From positions 62,001-126,000 of the forward strand of contig JACPOC010000027.1 in assembly GCA_016185125.1 (NCBI GenBank): DNA of 64,000 nucleotides, written 5' to 3'. Within the stretch, counting starts at the first letter, position 1. Each line of letters begins with the position of its first letter. The translations under genes and the position numbers were made by a program. Under the pieces are notes generated by a model. The model was not told where the DNA came from, did no database searches, and saw only the letters and a program-made list of their open reading frames with translations. Of this stretch, positions 33,305-43,271 are shown piece by piece. Origin of the DNA: Bacteroidota bacterium (GTDB taxonomy: Bacteria; Bacteroidota; Bacteroidia; B-17B0; Aurantibacillaceae).

Positions 33305-36300
33305 ATGAAGAAAAATTACTTTAAACAGATAGCCTTAATTTTATTTATGGCAACGGCAAGTATTGGAAGCGCGCAAGTAGTAATTAAGAGTGAAGATTTT
33401 ACTGCCCCTGTAGGGTTTACTTCAACAGGAGATTGGGTTACTGATGTTGGCACCATACCCTCCAGTAACACTTATCCAAGTTTTAGCGGAGGCGATTATC
33501 TAATAGCGGCGAATTCAAATACCTTCACCGAAACTATTACATGGGATAATAATATCTCCACTTTGGCTTATACTAATGTTACTGTGCAATGGGGAGGGTA
33601 TATTGAACCCGGATTTCCAACACCTGTTAGTTTTGCTTGGAGTGCCGATGGAGTTACTTGGAATGCTGTTAGCTTTACCAATGTAACTAACAATACTTTT
33701 AGCCAGCAAACCAACGTTATAGCCCTTCCTGCCGGAGCCGCCGGAATTGCTAACCTTAGATTAAGGTGGGAATACACAGGAAATGGTGGCAATGTTTATT
33801 ATGCAATGGACGATATTGTTATACGCGGAACTATTATTAAATATTTTTCAAAATCTACCGGTAATTTGGATGTTTTAACCACATGGGGAACCGAGGCCGA
33901 CGGTACCGGATACGCCCCTGCTGATTTTATCAGCAGTGATATTACCTATAATATAGTGAACAACGCCGCGCCTACTATTGGGGCAAATTGGACAGTGAGC
34001 GGAACAAATTCAAAAGTTATTACAGGCAATGGAACATTTGCTACAAATTTCACTATTCCAAGTTCTTTCGCATATACTGGAACAATTGATGTTACGAATA
34101 CTGCTACTCTAACTATAGTAAATACCGCCATTCCAACTTTTGGTATTCTTGGCACATCAAGTACGGTAAATTACGCCGCCGCCGGAGCACAAACAATTAC
34201 CTCAATGGTTTATAATGGGAATGTTACTATTTCCGGATCGGGCGCTAAGACTTACAATGCAAACACTACAATAAACGGAATTTTAAATATCAGTGCCGGC
34301 ACATTAAACATGCCTCCTGGCGGGCTAAAAATTTTAACCTTAAATGGCACCATTACCGGAGCCGGAACCATAACAGGAAATACCACCACTCCTTCTAAGA
34401 TTACCATTGGAGGGACTACCGGCGGAGCTTTTGGCAGTTTATTATTTACAACGGGTTCTCAAACAATACATACGAAGTGGACAAACTTTAACTTTAGGAA
34501 ATGCCTTGGATATATACGGCGCTGCCACACCAACCGTTGGAACACTTGCTACGGGCGGTAATTTAACTTTAAAAAGCAATAGTTCGGGAAAGGGAAGAAT
34601 TGGAATTATTGGCGCCTCTGGAGCTTTAACCGGCAATGTGACCGTGGAAGTATATAAACCGGCAGGTAAAACAGGCTGGACTAACCTTTGCTCCGGTGGT
34701 GTAACAGGTAAAATGTTCTCTGATTGGAATATGTCTTTCGCTATAACTTGCTCTACTTGTCCTGACGGAAGTTCGGCGGGTGGCGTTCCTTTCACTTCAG
34801 TATATGAATATAACGAAACTTTGGGTAGCACAAGTAATTCTGCAGATCCTTTGCATTATACAGAATTACTTACAACCGCTACCCCTATTAACTCTTATAA
34901 AGGTTACTGGGTTTATTTAGGTAATAATACGCCTAACACTACAGCTATAACAATTCCTTTAACAGGGGGAGTTAACACTAAAAATTCGGGAGGTAATTAT
35001 ACACTTACCCGCACAGGAGCTACTGCCGGCCCGGAAACTGGATGGAATTTAATTTCTAATCCTTACCCTTCTCCAATTTTAGTTTCTCAGATTATCGCTT
35101 CTGCCGGAGCGTCTAATATTGATAATACTTTATATGGTTACGACCCTGATATGGATAATTTTAAATTATTTACAGCAGGCGGCACCTTTAGTGTTATTCC
35201 AATGGGCCAAGCCTTTCAAGTAAGATCAGTTGGTACTAGCGTTGCGATTACTCCTTCTGAAACGTGGAAAACAACATTCAACAGCAATCTTTCTATTGAA
35301 AAAACTGCTTCTGCAAGCAATTATGCATTTAATGATTTTCTTTTAGATCTTAAGAGTTCCGCGGGACCTTCAGGTTTCTCTTCTCAGGCTTTTTTTGCTT
35401 TTGGAAGCGGATACACTACCGGTTTTGATAATGGCAACGATGCTTATTTTATTGCCGGTGCGGTGGATCCTAACAGTCCGGTAATTTATAGTATTTCTAA
35501 CAATGAAACTTTTATTAAAAACGCATTGCCAACTATTAACGGTGTGGTAAGTGTTCCTGTTAAAGTTCAAACAGGTTATGCCGGAACGTATACCATTAAT
35601 CCGGTAAACATGAATATGTTGCCTGCGGGCGCTTGTGTAGCCTTATACGACATTGCAAAAAACATTACACATGATCTTAAAACAGGCGCTTACACTACAA
35701 CCATAGCAGCGGGTGCCACAACACCACAGTTTGAATTAAAAATAACTGTTAATCAAACGGCAATTACTTCTAATGTAGTTAATCCAACTTGTGCTAATGC
35801 GGCCACCGGTTCTATTAAAGCTCAAGGTACTACAGGCGGCCCATGGAATTATACCTGGAAAAACTCCAGCAATACCATCATTAAAACAGCATTAAACAAA
35901 GCTTCTGCCGATACATTGAAAAACGTTACTGTAGGTACGTATTTTGTAGATGTGAATACTGTTGGTTCGTGTGATAACGCTAACGCAACCTTTAATGTGC
36001 AGAGCACAACTCCGGCCGCAACAGCTTTGTTTACCGCTAATACAACTACCGTAGATGCTTCAAGCAATGTTCCTGTATCGTTTACAAACAATTCTTCCAA
36101 TGCAGTAACTTATTCTTGGAATTTTGGCGACGGAAGTCCGCTGGTAACTACTGCAAATGCTACACACGCGTTTAATACCCCTGGCACTTATAATGTTGTT
36201 TTAACTGCTACCGGTCCTTGTGGTGATGTTTCCACTGCTTCTACTCAAATTGATGCTCTTCTTGTTTCAGGGATTGCTGATAAGAGCATTTCTCAAGATA

Positions 36301-36530
36301 ATATGTTTGTCAGTAAGGATGAAAACGGCGTGTTTGTTCAGTTAAATTTCGATCAAATTACTACCGCCGATATTAATGTTACCAACGTACTTGGTCAGGT
36401 TATCATTAATAAAAAACAGGTTACCGGCGATAAAACCAAGCTTTATCTAATGGTTCCTGAAAACGAAAAAGTGCTTTTTGTAACGGTTATTGCTAACGGA
36501 CAAAAAGTAACTAAAAAGTTGATCAATTAA
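33305..36530 (+). pseudogene. Large T9SS-secreted protein with PKD domain, split by a frameshift
   Basis: Two overlapping frames encode one protein of about 1,070 residues. Frame one (33305-34561) starts with a signal peptide (ASIGSAQ) and a galactose-binding-like beta domain, and reads sensibly to FTTGSQTIHT; frame two takes over near 34466-34480 with SGQTLTLGNALDIYGAATPT. The net shift is +1 base, not in a homopolymer. The C-terminal half has a PKD domain (about 36030-36250; YSWNFGDGS, FNTPGTYNVVLTATG) and a T9SS-like sorting domain ending KVTKKLIN. It could be a true lesion, a phase-variant state or an assembly error; promoter and terminator are intact. Confidence 0.8.
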
Positions 36531-36554
36531 TTTTTAAATTCTTTAATATTCAAA

Positions 36555-36582
36555 CCCCGGCTGTATAAGTCGGGGTTTTTTT
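36555..36582 (+). terminator. Intrinsic terminator of the T9SS gene
   Basis: Stem CCCCG (36555-36559) / CGGGG (36571-36575) with a short loop, directly followed by seven T. It lies 25 bases after the stop at 36530. Confidence 0.85.
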
Positions 36583-36610
36583 ATGGAAACCTCTAAAAAG
36601 GTTATATAAT

Positions 36611-36643
36611 TTTGTGCTACCCCCTTTTTTTGAGCTACTTTTG
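36611..36643 (+). promoter_or_regulatory. Promoter of glnN
   Basis: TTTG (36611-36614), 21 bases, TACTTTTG (36636-36643): a full match to the Bacteroidota TAnnTTTG consensus. Transcription should start near 36649, about 13 bases before the ATG. Confidence 0.7.
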
Positions 36644-36661
36644 TAAAAAAATCAAAAAAAA

Positions 36662-38851
36662 ATGACCACCAGACGAATTTTAGCCATGCAGGACGTTGTA
36701 AATCGCGTTCCTGTTCAAATAAACAAAACAAATCAACAGGTTTCGCAATATTATGGATCGGATGTGTTTGGCCTGGATGCCATGCGCGAATATCTCTCAG
36801 AAGAAGCTTTTAATAGTATTCAAAACTCCATGCATCAAGGTACAATTGTAGAGCGAAAAATGGCCGATCAGGTGGCTGCTTGCATGAAGGCTTGGGCGCA
36901 GGCAAAAGGCGTTACTCATTTCACCCATTGGTTTCAGCCTTTATCGGGTGCAACCGCTGAAAAACATGACGGTTTTTTTGAACCCATTGAAGGCGGGCGT
37001 GCCATTGAGCGTTTCAGTGGCAATGCTTTAGTTCAACAAGAACCGGATGCTTCTTCTTTTCCTAATGGAGGAATTCGTAATACATTCGAAGCTCGAGGTT
37101 ATACAGCGTGGGATCCCACTTCGCCCGCTTTTATTTGGGGACAAACACTTTGCATTCCCACCATATTTATTTCTTATACAGGAGAATCGCTTGATTTTAA
37201 AACACCTCTCTTAAAATCATTGGCTGCGGTGGACAAAGCCGCTACTGATGTTTGTCAGTATTTTGATAAAAACGTAACCAAAGTTATTGCCACTTTAGGA
37301 TGGGAACAAGAATACTTTTTAATTGATTCGGCTTTATATAATATTCGTTATGATCTTCAGCAAACCGGAAGAACCTTATTCGGACACGCGTCGGCAAAGG
37401 GACAACAATTAGAAGACCATTATTGGGGTTCAATACCTGAAAGGGTTGCGGCCTACATGCGCGATTTTGAACATGAATCGCATTTATTGGGAATACCCGT
37501 TCGCACGCGACATAACGAAGTGGCTCCCGCACAATTTGAATGCGCACCCGTGTTTGAAGAAACCAATTTAGCGGTTGATCATAATTTATTATTAATGGAT
37601 GTTATGGAAAAAGTTGCCATTCGCCATAACTTCAGAGTGCTTCTTCACGAAAAACCTTATGCAGGAGTTAATGGAAGCGGTAAGCATAACAACTGGAGCC
37701 TTGCCACTAATACAGGAAAAAATTTGTTATCTCCCGGTAAAACGCCAAAAACAAATTTACAGTTTCTTACTTTTTTTGTAAATACTGTAATGGCAGTGTA
37801 TGAGCATGCTGATCTGTTGCGTGCATCCATTGCATCGGCCAACAACGATCATCGTTTGGGTGCTAACGAAGCTCCTCCGGCCATCATGAGCGTTTTCTTA
37901 GGCGAACAATTATCAAAGGTGTTGGACGAATTAGAAAAAGCGGTTCACAGCGGAAAAATGAGTCCTGAAGAAAAAACCGCTCTTAAATTAAACATCGGAA
38001 AAATTCCTGATATTTTATTAGATAATACAGATCGTAACAGAACGTCGCCTTTCGCTTTTACAGGAAATAAATTTGAATTTCGTGCGGTGGGTTCTTCGGC
38101 AAATTGCGGCGGACCAATGACTGTTTTAAACGCCATTGTAGCAGAGCAATTAGTGGCATTTAAAAAAGAAGTGGATGGCTTGATGGAGAAGAAGGTGGAG
38201 AAAGATGAAGCCATTTTTCAGGTGCTAAAAAAATACATCAGCGCGAGTAAAAAAATTCGTTTTGAAGGAAACGGTTACGGAGATGAGTGGAAAGCGGAAG
38301 CAAAAAAACGCGGGCTAAATAATATTCCAACAACGCCGGGAGCTTTAGATGCAATGATCAGTAAAAAAACCTTGCGCATGTTTGAATCGCAGGGAATTTT
38401 AAATCACCGTGAGCAGGAAGCCCGTTATGAAATTAGCCTGGAAACATACACTAAAAAAATTCAGATCGAATCCCGCATCATTGCCGATATGGTAAATAAT
38501 CAGATCATTCCTGCTGCATTGATGTATCAGAAAGTTTTAATAGACAATGCTTCGGGATTAAAAAATATTTTAAGTGCCTCTGAATTTAAAAAAGCTGCTG
38601 AAACACAAATTGAATTAATAAAAGAGATCAGTGAGCGCGTTGCCATTATTAAAAAGGCGGGCGATGACATGACAGAAGAACGCAGAAAGGCAAATCTTTT
38701 AGACAGCGCAAAAAAACAAGCGCATGCTTATTGCGAAAAAGTAAAACCGTTTTTTGAGATTATGCGTTACAACGTTGATAAGCTTGAAAACATTGTGGAT
38801 GATAATACATGGCCATTGCCAAAGTACCGCGAAATGATGTATTTGAGATAA
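36662..38851 (+). CDS. glnN: Glutamine synthetase type III
   Basis: 729 residues, the size of GSIII (GS types I and II are about 350-470). Joins ammonia to glutamate with ATP. Motifs: FTHWFQPLSGATAEKHDGFF (N-terminal), GWEQEYFLID (metal-binding Glu), VRTRHNEVAPAQFECAPVFE, GVNGSGKHNNWSLAT (ATP and glutamate site) and ANNDHRLGANEAPPAI. The C-terminal 200 residues are the GSIII-specific helical extension. Monocistronic with its own strong promoter. Confidence 0.96.
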   Translation: MTTRRILAMQDVVNRVPVQINKTNQQVSQYYGSDVFGLDAMREYLSEEAFNSIQNSMHQGTIVERKMADQVAACMKAWAQAKGVTHFTHWFQPLSGATAEKHDGFFEPIEGGRAIERFSGNALVQQEPDASSFPNGGIRNTFEARGYTAWDPTSPAFIWGQTLCIPTIFISYTGESLDFKTPLLKSLAAVDKAATDVCQYFDKNVTKVIATLGWEQEYFLIDSALYNIRYDLQQTGRTLFGHASAKGQQLEDHYWGSIPERVAAYMRDFEHESHLLGIPVRTRHNEVAPAQFECAPVFEETNLAVDHNLLLMDVMEKVAIRHNFRVLLHEKPYAGVNGSGKHNNWSLATNTGKNLLSPGKTPKTNLQFLTFFVNTVMAVYEHADLLRASIASANNDHRLGANEAPPAIMSVFLGEQLSKVLDELEKAVHSGKMSPEEKTALKLNIGKIPDILLDNTDRNRTSPFAFTGNKFEFRAVGSSANCGGPMTVLNAIVAEQLVAFKKEVDGLMEKKVEKDEAIFQVLKKYISASKKIRFEGNGYGDEWKAEAKKRGLNNIPTTPGALDAMISKKTLRMFESQGILNHREQEARYEISLETYTKKIQIESRIIADMVNNQIIPAALMYQKVLIDNASGLKNILSASEFKKAAETQIELIKEISERVAIIKKAGDDMTEERRKANLLDSAKKQAHAYCEKVKPFFEIMRYNVDKLENIVDDNTWPLPKYREMMYLR

Positions 38852-38907
38852 TTTAAATTATCGTAATTTATAAATAACTAGTAATTAAGTACTTATAAAT
38901 TATTTTT

Positions 38908-38940
38908 GGAATTATTTGGAATCAGATTCCAAATAATTCC
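38908..38940. promoter_or_regulatory. Perfect 16-base palindrome upstream of the DUF4143 ATPase, probable operator
   Basis: GGAATTATTTGGAATC (38908-38923), one base, then its exact reverse complement (38925-38940). The promoter -33 TTTG (38915-38918) lies inside the left arm and the -7 element begins one base after the right arm, so a bound protein would block transcription. The right part (38918-38940) recurs with 20 of 23 identities just after the gene (40126-40148). Confidence 0.7.
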
Positions 38941-38949
38941 GTATATTTG
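38915..38949 (+). promoter_or_regulatory. Promoter of the DUF4143 ATPase
   Basis: TTTG (38915-38918), 23 bases, TATATTTG (38942-38949). The -7 element matches the consensus fully. The predicted transcript start falls at or next to the GTG start codon at 38954, implying a leaderless message. Confidence 0.6.
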
Positions 38950-38953
38950 TTTT

Positions 38954-40114
38954 GTGATTCAACGCTCTGCAAAAGATAAATTATTAAACATCGCTTCTAA
39001 ATTTAAAGCGGTGGCGGTTACCGGTGCAAGGCAAAGCGGAAAAACTACGCTTATAAAAAAGGTATTTAAAAACAAAGCGTATCTTTCGTTAGAAAATCCT
39101 GATAACCGCCACTTTGCCTTGGAAGATCCGCGCGGATTTTTGGCATCGTATCCGAAAGGCGCTATTTTAGATGAGGTTCAACGAACTCCTTTATTGTTTT
39201 CTTACCTTCAGGAAATTCTGGATAACTCTAAAGAAAAAGGTTTGTTTATTCTTTCCGGTTCAAATAATTTTTTATTGCAGCAATCTATTTCGCAAACATT
39301 GGCGGGAAGAGTAGGCTATCTCAATCTTTTACCATTTTCTATTACCGAATTAAGGAAAGGAAAAATGCTACCTTCTGCCGACGACGCTCTTATGCTAAAA
39401 GGATTTTATCCTCCGGTGTACGATCAAAAAATTCCGCCGCAAGATTGGTGCCCCAATTACATACGCACCTACATTGAAAAAGATGTAAGACAAATTAAAA
39501 ACATTACCGACCTTATTATTTTTGAGCGCTTTATGAGATTACTGGCCGGAAGAACGGGTCAGGAATTAAACAGTAGTGCTTTGTCGGTGGAAGCGGGAGT
39601 TGACGTAAAAACTATTCAATCATGGATTGGCATTCTTGAAAGCAGTTTTATTATTTATCTTTTAAAACCGCATCATAAAAATTACAATAAAACTTTGGTT
39701 AAACGCCCTAAAGTTTATTTTTACGACACCGCGCTTGTGTGTTCTTTGTTGGGCATTCATACGGCTAAACAATTAAGCACATACCCAACCAGAGGTGCTA
39801 TTTTTGAAACCATGGTAATTGCTGAGTTGGTAAAAAAGAGAACCAATAAAGGCTTACCCGTAAATTTATTTTATTGGCGTGATAAAACAGGACATGAAAT
39901 TGATTTAATAATTGATGATGGCGGTAGTTTGCTGCCTGTGGAAATTAAATCAGGCAAAACAATAAACTCTGAGTTTTTTAAAAACATTGATTATTGGACA
40001 AATTTAAGCGGGGTTCAAAAATCTGTTTTGTTATATGGGGGCGAGCAAAGTCAAAAAAGAAGTAATGGCACTGAAATTTTTAATTGGAGAAAATTAATCA
40101 GCAAAGATCTTTAA
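38954..40114 (+). CDS. AAA ATPase with C-terminal DUF4143 (PD-(D/E)XK-like) domain
   Basis: 386 residues from a GTG start. Walker A is GARQSGKT (residues 24-31), Walker B AILDEVQR (about 72-79), and the sensor-like LSGSNNFLL follows. The C-terminal DUF4143 domain has the nuclease-like pattern HEIDLII...LPVEIKSGK. Physiological role unknown; such genes are widespread as single, often mobile units. The upstream in-frame TTG (38906) would place the promoter inside the gene; GTG at 38954 gives the normal family start MIQRSAKDKLLNIA. It is bracketed by similar palindromic sequences at 38918 and 40126. Confidence 0.88.
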   Translation: MIQRSAKDKLLNIASKFKAVAVTGARQSGKTTLIKKVFKNKAYLSLENPDNRHFALEDPRGFLASYPKGAILDEVQRTPLLFSYLQEILDNSKEKGLFILSGSNNFLLQQSISQTLAGRVGYLNLLPFSITELRKGKMLPSADDALMLKGFYPPVYDQKIPPQDWCPNYIRTYIEKDVRQIKNITDLIIFERFMRLLAGRTGQELNSSALSVEAGVDVKTIQSWIGILESSFIIYLLKPHHKNYNKTLVKRPKVYFYDTALVCSLLGIHTAKQLSTYPTRGAIFETMVIAELVKKRTNKGLPVNLFYWRDKTGHEIDLIIDDGGSLLPVEIKSGKTINSEFFKNIDYWTNLSGVQKSVLLYGGEQSQKRSNGTEIFNWRKLISKDL

Positions 40115-40125
40115 TGGAAAAATAT

Positions 40126-40148
40126 GGAATCGGAATCCAAATTATTCC
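40126..40148. repeat. Downstream copy of the palindrome half flanking the ATPase gene
   Basis: A 23-base sequence, starting GGAATCGGAATCC and ending TTATTCC, 11 bases after the ATPase stop. It matches 38918-38940 at 20 of 23 positions in the same orientation, so the gene lies between near-direct repeats. Confidence 0.65.
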
Positions 40149-40246
40149 ACATTGATTTTAAAAATTACTTTGTCTTTCCGACGGTTAGATATTTGCTGAT
40201 ATTATGCTGAAATTTTTTCTAAGCATCAGTATCGAACTCATAAAAA

Positions 40247-40276
40247 GCAAAAAAGCCGTCTCAAATGAAACAGCTT
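40247..40276 (-). terminator. Intrinsic terminator of the unknown gene at 40304
   Basis: Stem GCCGTCTC (40255-40262) / GAAACAGC (40267-40274) with G-U pairs, followed on the minus strand by TTTTTTGCTTTTT. Confidence 0.7.
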
Positions 40277-40303
40277 TTTATGGGGGTATCTGAAAGTTTT
40301 AAA

Positions 40304-40771
40304 TTAGTTGGCGTAAGCGCGTTTGTTATCCTGATACCATTCTCTTCCGTAAAAGGTGGGGGTAGCCAACACATCATTCGAATGAAAAATGCATTCAATA
40401 ATTCCGGCACGTTTTAAATAAGTAGTATAATCATGAGCGCGTTTGTAGTGCTCGGGTTCTACTTCCAATATTTCCATAACGGATGATTTTTTTTGATCAA
40501 TCACCGCTTCAAGAATCATGTATTGAATATCGTTTAATACATTACTAATCTGCGTAATTCCCAAAGTGGTAATAGTGCAGCTAAAACCCCCGTCGTTTAA
40601 AAAACGGTGATTTTTAACAAAACCCTTCTCAATAAGATACTTTCCCATTGAATGGATATCATGCGGACCTTTGGGAGTATTCTGAGTAAAACTTTCAGAA
40701 ATATCAACAATCGCATTTGGATTTTCCTGGTATTTCTCAAACAGCCAAGATAACGTATGATTAACTTCCAT
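40304..40771 (-). CDS. Conserved-looking protein of unknown function
   Basis: 155 residues from the ATG at 40771 (MEVNHTLSWLFEKYQENP). The open frame extends 33 codons upstream to 40870, but that stretch is not gene-like and includes the probable leader. I do not recognise the family. Alpha/beta layout with the segments MGKYLIEKGFVKNHRFLNDG and YTTYLKRAGIIECIFHSNDV that could be winged-helix-like; no catalytic motif, signal peptide or membrane segment. Single gene with a clear terminator. Confidence 0.7.
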   Translation of the reverse strand: MEVNHTLSWLFEKYQENPNAIVDISESFTQNTPKGPHDIHSMGKYLIEKGFVKNHRFLNDGGFSCTITTLGITQISNVLNDIQYMILEAVIDQKKSSVMEILEVEPEHYKRAHDYTTYLKRAGIIECIFHSNDVLATPTFYGREWYQDNKRAYAN

Positions 40772-41025
40772 GTTTTGTTTTTTTTGTTTATCTAATATAA
40801 AGATAATGATTTTATAACCTGGCACAAAGTTTATAGAGTTATCAACTGGGGAATGTTTTCCCAAAAACATCTAAAATAGGGGATTATTGGGATGAAATGA
40901 TAATTTCTACCAATGAAAGCCTATAATTTTTAGACAGAAACTTTAAATTTCACCGATTTCTATTAACAGTTACTAAAATTATGTTAAAATATTTGATGGA
41001 AAATCTCATCGGAAGGCTGCGAAAT

Positions 41026-41913
41026 TTATTTTATGATTACCGAAGTCATAGAAAAAGAACCTGCAAGCGGCACATCATTAAAAAAGGATACTGTTTCGTT
41101 TTTTTCCTTCATGGCTAATGTGTACAGTAAGGGCAAATAATGTTCGGGAGTAGGCACGGCAAGATTAATATCTTTTCCTTGATTTTTATAATTTATCAAA
41201 GACTTATGATCGTTGGAAGAAATGTATTTTTTAAATTTTTCATTGGCACTGATGGCCCAATCGTGTCCGAATGGCGCGTTAAAATCGTTATTCTTAATTT
41301 GAACGTATCCAAAATTATGCACCATATTGCCGCTGCCAATAACTAACACTCCTTTTTTTCTGAGCGCTGTTAATTGTTTAGCTAAATCATAATGATATTG
41401 TGCATCTTTGGTATAATCCAAACTTAGTTGAATAATAGGCACATTGGCATTTGGAAACATATTTTTAGTAACGCTCCAGCAGCCATGATCAAAGCCCCAA
41501 TGTTCATCCAACTCAATGTTAGTAAGTGTAGCAGTTTTTTGAGTTTCTTCTCTGAGCCATTTACTTCCCGGGGCAGGATATTGTGTATCAAATAAAGCTT
41601 TTGGAAACCCGCCAAAATCATGAATAGTGGGCGGAGAATCTTGTGCGGTAACAAAGGTGCCTTGGGTTTCCCAATGCGCCGAAACCATTAAAATAGCTTT
41701 TGGTTTTGGGAGTGATTTACCTACAGCTTTCATTTCTCTGGAAAAAGCGTTATCCTCAATGGCATTCATAGGGTTACCGTGGCCAACAAACAAAAGGGGC
41801 ATTGTTTCAGTGTTCGCCCCTTTATTTAAGATCTCGTTCAGTGAATTTAATTTCATAGCAAGTCCTGTTAACGGTAATAATCCAAGGGATTTTATAAATT
41901 CTTTCCTTTGCAT
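41026..41913 (-). CDS. ygiD: 4,5-DOPA-extradiol-dioxygenase family protein (class III ring-cleavage type)
   Basis: 295 residues, LigB-like class III extradiol family. Metal-site motifs: FVGHGNPMNAIE (first His), VSAHWETQGTFV (second His), HDFGGFP, DHGCWSV and GSGNMVHNFGYV. The E. coli relative YgiD cleaves L-DOPA; the physiological substrate is unknown. About 35 extra N-terminal residues (MQRKEFIKSLGLLPLTGLAM) resemble an export signal, unusual for this family. A perfect -7 element TAACTTTG (minus strand, 41923-41930) sits just upstream. Confidence 0.88.
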   Translation of the reverse strand: MQRKEFIKSLGLLPLTGLAMKLNSLNEILNKGANTETMPLLFVGHGNPMNAIEDNAFSREMKAVGKSLPKPKAILMVSAHWETQGTFVTAQDSPPTIHDFGGFPKALFDTQYPAPGSKWLREETQKTATLTNIELDEHWGFDHGCWSVTKNMFPNANVPIIQLSLDYTKDAQYHYDLAKQLTALRKKGVLVIGSGNMVHNFGYVQIKNNDFNAPFGHDWAISANEKFKKYISSNDHKSLINYKNQGKDINLAVPTPEHYLPLLYTLAMKEKNETVSFFNDVPLAGSFSMTSVIIK

Positions 41914-41977
41914 TTATCAATACAAAGTTAAGGGATAAATAAATTCCTTTATTGTTTTAGGTTTAATATAAACGAAT

Positions 41978-42871
41978 TTAAACCGGACTAACCCCGCTTA
42001 AATAAGGGCTGTAGCTTAAATTATCCGTTTCAACTACCGGAATACTTAACACAGGAATATCAGAATGATTTACAAATTGTTTAGCGAAAGGGCCGGTAAT
42101 GATTTGATCTAAACTAAAATCGTTATCATTCATAATAGCTATAAGATCGGCTTGCGTATTTTTTGCGTGAGCCAATATTTCTTTCATAAAATTTGCATCA
42201 TGTATGTAGGATGAGTTAAAGGCAATTCCTAATTTTTTTAAGTACCCTTCAACCTGTTTAACATACAATTTTATTTTGCTGAGATGATCTTTGTTTTTGT
42301 CGGGCGTGTATCCTGTTATGTGAACAGTTGATCCGTAAATTTTAGCCAGTTCCACTACATAATCTACTTTTTGGCGTGAATGAAGCCCTAAGCGAATAGG
42401 AAGAATAATATTTTTAAAACCATTTTTAATTTTCTTCTGAACCGTTATTACCGGGCAAACGGCATTGTGCACTACCTTATAAGCGTTGCTTCCAATAAAA
42501 AATTCTTTAGCCCCCGAAGTTCCATGCGTACCCATAATAATAAGGTCGAATTTTTCTTTCTTAGCCGTTTGATTGATTACATTTTCTATTCCGCCCATTT
42601 TCACGTCATACGTAACTACAATTCCGGAAACGGTGGCGGCCATAGCTTTTAATTTATCTAAGGCTGTTTTTTGAATTTTATTGTAGAAGGCCTCACTGTT
42701 GGGTACCGTTAATTCACTTCCGGTTAAATAAACCGAGCTAACCGCGTGGATAAGTTTAATACTGGCATTATTTGCCTTGGCAATGGTTATAGCCTGCTTT
42801 AGGGCATTGGCGGCAGTGTCAGAAAAATCGGTTGGTACTAAAATTTTTTGAATGGTGAATTTTTTTTTCAT
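41978..42871 (-). CDS. Tandem universal stress protein
   Basis: 297 residues with two UspA domains (about 1-148 and 150-285). The first keeps the nucleotide-binding pattern G-x2-G-x9-G-S in MGTHGTSGAKEFFIGS and the opening ILVPTDFSDTAANAL; the second is divergent (IILPIRLGLHSRQKV) and lacks the G-rich loop. Probably binds ATP or AMP through domain one only. Stress-related by family; exact role unknown. Confidence 0.9.
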   Translation of the reverse strand: MKKKFTIQKILVPTDFSDTAANALKQAITIAKANNASIKLIHAVSSVYLTGSELTVPNSEAFYNKIQKTALDKLKAMAATVSGIVVTYDVKMGGIENVINQTAKKEKFDLIIMGTHGTSGAKEFFIGSNAYKVVHNAVCPVITVQKKIKNGFKNIILPIRLGLHSRQKVDYVVELAKIYGSTVHITGYTPDKNKDHLSKIKLYVKQVEGYLKKLGIAFNSSYIHDANFMKEILAHAKNTQADLIAIMNDNDFSLDQIITGPFAKQFVNHSDIPVLSIPVVETDNLSYSPYLSGVSPV

Positions 42872-42941
42872 AACGAATTTTTTTTTGATGTTTAAATATA
42901 AGCTCTTTTAATAAGATACAAAATACGTACCAGTCAAATAA

Positions 42942-43271
42942 TTAGATAAATTCGCCTTTTTTAAAGTAATCGATCATTGAATCTATTATTAATTTATTTT
43001 GTTGTTTGGCATCCAGATGAGGTAAATTTTCTTTCAAACTCCAATGAGGCCAGCCTTCTTCATCTTTACCTGTAAATTCATAAAAACCAAAAGGTTCCAG
43101 TAAGGTGCAAATGGCCACATGCATTACTTCCAGTTTTTCATCTTTTTTATATTTCTTATAAGGTTTCCCCAATTCATTAAGGCCAATCATAAACAGCATG
43201 GTGTCATAATCCATTTCTCCACCAAAACGTTCGCTTAATTTTTTTTGCAGAATATCCCAGTCGCTTGCCAT
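42942..43271 (-). CDS. Small conserved-looking protein downstream of engB
   Basis: 109 residues, no recognised domain. Mainly helical and soluble, with MDYDTMLFMIGLNELGKPYK and GFYEFTGKDEEGWPHWSLKE as its most conserved-looking stretches. Its start overlaps the engB stop by one base (TAATG type), so it is translated with engB and may act in the same process, but that is inference. Confidence 0.75.
   Translation of the reverse strand: MASDWDILQKKLSERFGGEMDYDTMLFMIGLNELGKPYKKYKKDEKLEVMHVAICTLLEPFGFYEFTGKDEEGWPHWSLKENLPHLDAKQQNKLIIDSMIDYFKKGEFI

Noticed and set aside
38906-38953. TTG start giving a 402-residue DUF4143 ATPase
   Set aside because: This stretch is the 16-base palindrome and promoter; the GTG at 38954 gives the usual family N-terminus.
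40772-40870. 33-codon N-terminal extension of the unknown gene at 40304
   Set aside because: The stretch does not look like coding sequence and the ATG at 40771 gives a compact soluble protein; the region is probably its leader.
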